Shown here: piece after piece, positions 63,702 to 64,000 of the stretch | Numbering within the stretch: the first letter of the stretch is position 1 | Layout: each line of letters starts with the position of its first letter | NCBI GenBank assembly: GCA_944392985.1 | Contig: CALXYL010000001.1 | Location: 124,001-188,000 of the forward strand | Length of the DNA: 64,000 nt | Source: an uncultured Spirochaetaceae bacterium | Lineage (GTDB): Bacteria; Spirochaetota; Spirochaetia; Sphaerochaetales; Sphaerochaetaceae | Direction of reading: 5' to 3' | Made by a program: the position numbers and the translations under genes | The notes under the pieces: generated by a model | Told to the model about the DNA's origin: nothing | The model's database searches: none | The model's input: the letters and a program-made list of their open reading frames with translations, nothing else

Positions 63702-64000
63702 GCCTCGCCTTCCTCGATCCTCAGCTCCTGTATGCGGCGCGTGATTGTCTTGCGTCCGATGCCAAGAAGCTCTGCAGCCTTCGTCTTGTTTCCCTTTGCA
63801 AAGGAGATCGTCTCAAGTATCAGCCTGCGCTCAGCCTCATCCATCGTAATCGGGAGCTCAAGAGTAAGGCTTGAACCCCCTCCTGCATTCCTCACCTGCT
63901 CAGGAAGGTCGTCCTTGTCGATATACTTCCCCTTTGCAAGCACCACAGCTGATTCAATCGCATTCTGAAGCTCCCTGATGTTGCCCGGCCAGGAATAGGA
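63698..64000 (-). CDS. Sigma-54-dependent transcriptional activator, C-terminal end (partial)
   Basis: The gene runs off the right edge; about 100 C-terminal residues are visible. They contain the AAA+ hallmark SWPGNIRELQNAIESAVVLAKG and a Fis-type helix-turn-helix (EAERRLILETISFAKGNKTKAAELLGIGRKTITRRIQELR). This identifies an NtrC-type activator for RpoN polymerase. The N-terminal sensor or receiver is outside the window. It may be the activator for the sigma-54 promoter at 60.65 kb. Confidence 0.93.
   Translation of the reverse strand, partial: SYSWPGNIRELQNAIESAVVLAKGKYIDKDDLPEQVRNAGGGSSLTLELPITMDEAERRLILETISFAKGNKTKAAELLGIGRKTITRRIQELRIEEGEA

Overview
The window (about 53% G+C by eye) looks like chromosome from an anaerobic, probably host-associated spirochaete of a Sphaerochaeta/Treponema-like lineage. 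Pointers are a GreA carried on the end of a long helical-repeat protein, a PUR-domain protein of the Borrelia BpuR type, a short SMC, a lone groES without groEL, pyruvate phosphate dikinase, many lipoproteins with fibronectin-like domains, and LptF/LptG (so an outer membrane). The species assignment is inference; no rRNA gene is present.

Layout. 1-7.9 kb (+): truB(end)-ribF-rpsO-pnp-dut-lptF-lptG-tgt-ProX-type editing gene, mostly with overlapping stops and starts. 7.9-12.0 kb (-): a rubredoxin-like/ferredoxin-like pair, then the GreA fusion. 12.2-20.8 kb (+): rpe-dtd-recA, then scpA-scpB-rluB-cmk-rpsA, a TPR membrane protein and a lipoprotein. 20.8-22.2 kb: a small accessory patch with an unknown gene, about 0.5 kb of extremely AT-rich DNA, and a small membrane-protein gene that needs a +1 frameshift. 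22.2-23.0 kb: mazG. 23.1-28.6 kb (-): dnaG-rpoD-zinc-ribbon gene-rnpB. 28.6-36.6 kb (-): ykgJ-like gene, tRNA-Tyr, a small zinc-ribbon gene with coaD, then smc, and ffh-rpsP-khpA-rimM-trmD-rplS. 36.7-43.2 kb: rnhB, PUR-domain gene, tRNA-Gly, an M29-like protein, coaX, an ABC-F ATPase, tsaD, tRNA-Gln and tRNA-Glu. 43.2-46.2 kb (-): a sugar isomerase, ComEC, tRNA-Thr. 46.3-52.8 kb (-): a four-gene surface locus with two large FN3-type lipoproteins, a small lipoprotein and a barrel-like protein. 53-55.7 kb (-): ppdK. 55.9-59.2 kb (-): a six-gene iron-uptake operon facing a DtxR-type repressor. 59.7-64 kb: a second sigma factor, an unknown gene, groES, dinG and the end of an NtrC-type activator.

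How things work together. Chromosome maintenance (recA, scpA, scpB, smc, dnaG, dinG), RNA turnover and modification (pnp, rnpB, tgt, truB, trmD, tsaD, rluB) and translation genes dominate. The Feo operon carries a -35/-10 promoter overlapped by a CTAAC-N4-GTTAG inverted repeat, which fits control by the adjacent DtxR-like protein. The second sigma gene has a well-formed -24/-12 (sigma-54) promoter with two 15-bp palindromes about 110 and 150 bp upstream, arranged like enhancer sites. This is reminiscent of the Borrelia RpoN-to-RpoS cascade, and a sigma-54 activator sits 3 kb away.

The most interesting observations are that sigma-54 circuit; a UUU-UGA-C frameshift site resembling prfB in the small membrane-protein gene; a set of transcription units whose -10 box lies only 6-9 bases before the start codon (apparent leaderless mRNAs); an SMC with no visible hinge; a RibF with no visible riboflavin-kinase signature; and the extended Feo operon with a 43-residue membrane microprotein and a membrane-tethered HMA domain. 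No CRISPR array, insertion sequence, prophage or rRNA operon was seen.
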